Assembly (NCBI GenBank): GCA_902493335.1
Contig: CABUPJ010000008.1
Location: 1 to 64,000 of the forward strand
Origin: an uncultured Porphyromonadaceae bacterium
Lineage (GTDB): Bacteria > Bacteroidota > Bacteroidia > Bacteroidales > Muribaculaceae
DNA length: 64,000 nt
Direction: 5' to 3'
The notes below the pieces were generated by a model. The model was given only the letters and a program-made list of their open reading frames with translations. It did not search any database and had not been told where the DNA came from. A program made the position numbers and the translations under genes. Numbering within the stretch: position 1 is the first letter of the stretch; every line of letters begins with the position of its first letter. Below, piece by piece: positions 62,283 through 64,000 of this stretch.

Positions 62283-63008
62283 TCAGCTCAGGGAAGAAGT
62301 GAGAAGGTCGGCAAGTTTTTCGCCGTGCTTTTTTCCAACAACAAGATTTGAAAGGGCTTCGAGCTGCGCAAAGCGATGTATGTCGCTGCCGGCACGGTCA
62401 TAATAATCAAGGTCAAGCAGCTTATAGGCCTTTTCGGTGACTGCTTTGCCATAATTACCGCTCAGGCTCAACAGATTGAGCTGCATTCTGACACCTCGCT
62501 CATGCAATCGGTCATAATGTCGCTGATCCATATAGACATAGCGCTCGGCGTGCGCCAGAACGGGGAAATAACCCGACGAAAAGATTGAATCGATGATTCC
62601 GAACAGATTGGCCGGCGGTGTGAAATAAGATGTCTCGACAAGCAGGCTGTCGCTCCTGTCGCCTATAGGCAGAAGCTCCCGGGCCTCCAGACGCTCGACA
62701 AACAATTCGTCCATCATATTCTCGGCTGCAAGTTTCAGCTCGATCGGGCCGTCATAGGCCGCTTTAAGATTCGCGAAACGATCTTTCAAGTCGTCGGGGC
62801 GGTTGGGGATATCTTCCATGATATGCGGCGTAAGCCACACACGCCTGAATCCCAGCACCTCATATCGGGCAAGTATCTCCAGTGAAGTCTCAAGGTCTGA
62901 AACGCCGTCATCGACTCCCGGGAGTATATGACTGTGCCAGTCTGTAGCTCCGCGAAAGTCGATGAATGACTTTTGTTTGGAAAATAATGTAAAAGGATTA
63001 AATCCCAT
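62283..63008 (-). CDS. CpsB/YwqE-type tyrosine phosphatase of exopolysaccharide locus
   Basis: 241 residues. PHP metal motifs: TDWHSHILPGVDDG (about 22-35), TPHIMEDIPN, LAHAERYVYM and GSDIHR. It removes phosphate from the C-terminal tyrosines of the Wzc-type kinase encoded immediately upstream; the two genes overlap by one base (TAATG), which fixes the start and shows coupling. Similar in layout to the orphan copy at 11291-12040 but clearly diverged (LAHPERYSYY there). Confidence 0.9.
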   Translation of the reverse strand: MGFNPFTLFSKQKSFIDFRGATDWHSHILPGVDDGVSDLETSLEILARYEVLGFRRVWLTPHIMEDIPNRPDDLKDRFANLKAAYDGPIELKLAAENMMDELFVERLEARELLPIGDRSDSLLVETSYFTPPANLFGIIDSIFSSGYFPVLAHAERYVYMDQRHYDRLHERGVRMQLNLLSLSGNYGKAVTEKAYKLLDLDYYDRAGSDIHRFAQLEALSNLVVGKKHGEKLADLLTSSLS

Positions 63009-64000
63009 TAATCTTTGTTGCCGTAATAGTAGCCTTTAGAGCCATAGCCGTAACCTTTGCCATAGCCGTATGAATATCCGTATCCGTAGCGCGAACCGTC
63101 ATCGACCGTGGCATTGAGGATAACGGACATGTTCTTGAACTTGTGTTCGCTATACATACGGTCGATTTCGCCGACCATTGAACGTTCAAGCAGTCCGGCA
63201 CGCACGATAAAGAGGGTGCGGTCGCAATAACCGTCGACAATCTTCGCGTCTGCCATCATCGCGAAAGGCGGACAGTCGATAAATATATAATCGAATTCGG
63301 GTGCAAGAGCCTCAAGCAGTGTTGCCAGACGTCCGTTTTCAAGAAGCTCGGTCGGGTTCGGAGGTATAGTACCGACAGGCATGATCTTAAGACCGCTGAG
63401 ATCGTCTTTGGTCATAATCAAGGAATTTACATCGTTGGTGCGACCCGACAGATAGTCGCTGACACCCTTGCTCGGCGAACCGACAAACGATGACGTCGAG
63501 CCGTGACGGAGGTCACCGTCGATAACAAGAACTCGTTTGCCTTTTATTGCAAGAGACACGCCGAGGTTAATCGAGACAAAAGTCTTGCCCGAACCGGGAT
63601 TGAACGATGTCACCATTATGTTATTGCACTTGTCTGAATCACGGCACAGGAAACCAAGGTTTGTGCGAAGCACTCTGAATGCCTCGTTGGCGATGTCGCG
63701 TGAGCCTTCTTTGACAACGATGTCGGTGCGGTTGTCGCCGCTTTTCTTTGACTTCTTGAGAAGGCTTTTGCTGACATTGACTGACATCGGTATCTCGCCG
63801 AGATAAGGAGCCTTGAGCGTTTCGAGATCTTTACGGCCGCGTACTTTTGTATTGCCGATTTCTTTAACATATATGATACCGAAAGGTATCAGTATGCCGA
63901 GCATGAAGGCAATGAGGATTATATTGCGTTTTACAGGCGCTGTGGGATACGGCAGACCTGTAGGTCTTGTGATTACACGCGTGTTATAGGCCGTGAATGC
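63008..64000 (-). CDS. Wzc-type polysaccharide tyrosine autokinase, C-terminal part
   Basis: Partial: open from the right edge of the window with no start; 330 residues visible. The frame enters through a Pro-rich segment (TRPTGLPYPTAPVKRN) and the second transmembrane helix, then the BY-kinase domain: Walker A NPGSGKTFVSINLG, Walker A' VLVIDGDLRHG and Walker B YIFIDCPPFAMMAD. The tail has many Tyr in a repeated G-Y pattern (RYGYGYSYGYGKGYGYG) and is the autophosphorylation cluster. Such kinases set polysaccharide chain length and export. The rest of the locus lies off the window. Confidence 0.9.
   Translation of the reverse strand, partial: AFTAYNTRVITRPTGLPYPTAPVKRNIILIAFMLGILIPFGIIYVKEIGNTKVRGRKDLETLKAPYLGEIPMSVNVSKSLLKKSKKSGDNRTDIVVKEGSRDIANEAFRVLRTNLGFLCRDSDKCNNIMVTSFNPGSGKTFVSINLGVSLAIKGKRVLVIDGDLRHGSTSSFVGSPSKGVSDYLSGRTNDVNSLIMTKDDLSGLKIMPVGTIPPNPTELLENGRLATLLEALAPEFDYIFIDCPPFAMMADAKIVDGYCDRTLFIVRAGLLERSMVGEIDRMYSEHKFKNMSVILNATVDDGSRYGYGYSYGYGKGYGYGSKGYYYGNKD

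Overview
This window looks like chromosomal DNA of a gut-type Bacteroidota, most probably order Bacteroidales and close to Muribaculaceae (inference). Seen directly: start regions repeatedly carry the Bacteroidetes-type promoter (TTTG or TTG, 19-21 bases, TAnnTTTG); there is a 2485-residue SprA/Sov protein of the type IX secretion system (T9SS) with several putative T9SS cargo proteins; and there are families typical of the order (DUF5723, DUF3316, DUF4249, DUF4301, Bacteroidetes-type RpoZ and BamD). I see no rRNA or tRNA gene, CRISPR array, phage or intact insertion sequence.

Layout. 1-545 is a gene-free cluster of a dozen or so small stem-loops, including two copies of a twin-hairpin repeat that recurs at 16.9 kb. 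0.6-5.1 kb: outer-membrane DUF5723 protein and lipoprotein, then a T9SS cargo gene with a long, possibly structured leader. 5.2-13.9 kb: serine dehydratase, SLC45-type transporter with an unusual periplasmic insertion, endonuclease IV, biotin-dependent OadA-like carboxyltransferase, an orphan CpsB-type phosphatase, and the overlapping parC - DUF3316 - S41 peptidase operon (to 16.6 kb). 17-24.6 kb: small lipoprotein, aroE, YeiH, ComEC, folK, metallophosphoesterase, acyltransferase. 24.7-33.1 kb: rluD-type synthase and PASTA protein, META lipoprotein, rpsO, rpoZ, bamD, DUF4301, large TPR protein. 33.2-35.1 kb: three unrecognised exported proteins. 35.2-37.6 kb: NDH-2 and a GNAT enzyme, followed by a YafQ-type toxin-antitoxin pair lying between two near-identical terminator hairpins. 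38.3-43.5 kb: two secreted proteins, a Crp/Fnr-type regulator and a Bcr/CflA exporter. 43.5-53.4 kb: ruvA - sprA - TPR/HTH sensor on one strand. 53.5-54.9 kb: a thioredoxin with a CPHC site, a membrane protein combining a degenerate C39-like domain with VKOR, and a 40-residue peptide gene. 54.9-59.9 kb: a coupled operon of two secreted proteins, a TonB-dependent receptor and a DUF4249 lipoprotein. 60.2-62.1 kb: a Cys-rich Spy/CpxP-like protein and another secreted protein. 62.3 kb to the end: CpsB-type phosphatase and the C-terminal part of a Wzc-type tyrosine autokinase, presumably the start of an exopolysaccharide locus.

How it fits together: most of the window is core housekeeping plus envelope biology. 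SprA exports cargo such as the proteins at 3.9, 38.3, 40.3, 59.5 and 60.9 kb; BamD and lipoproteins build the outer membrane; the TonB receptor/DUF4249 pair takes up an unknown substrate. The least explained parts are the hairpin cluster, the VKOR/thioredoxin/small-peptide unit, the modified SLC45 transporter, the 4.8-5.07 kb leader and the hairpin-flanked toxin-antitoxin cassette.
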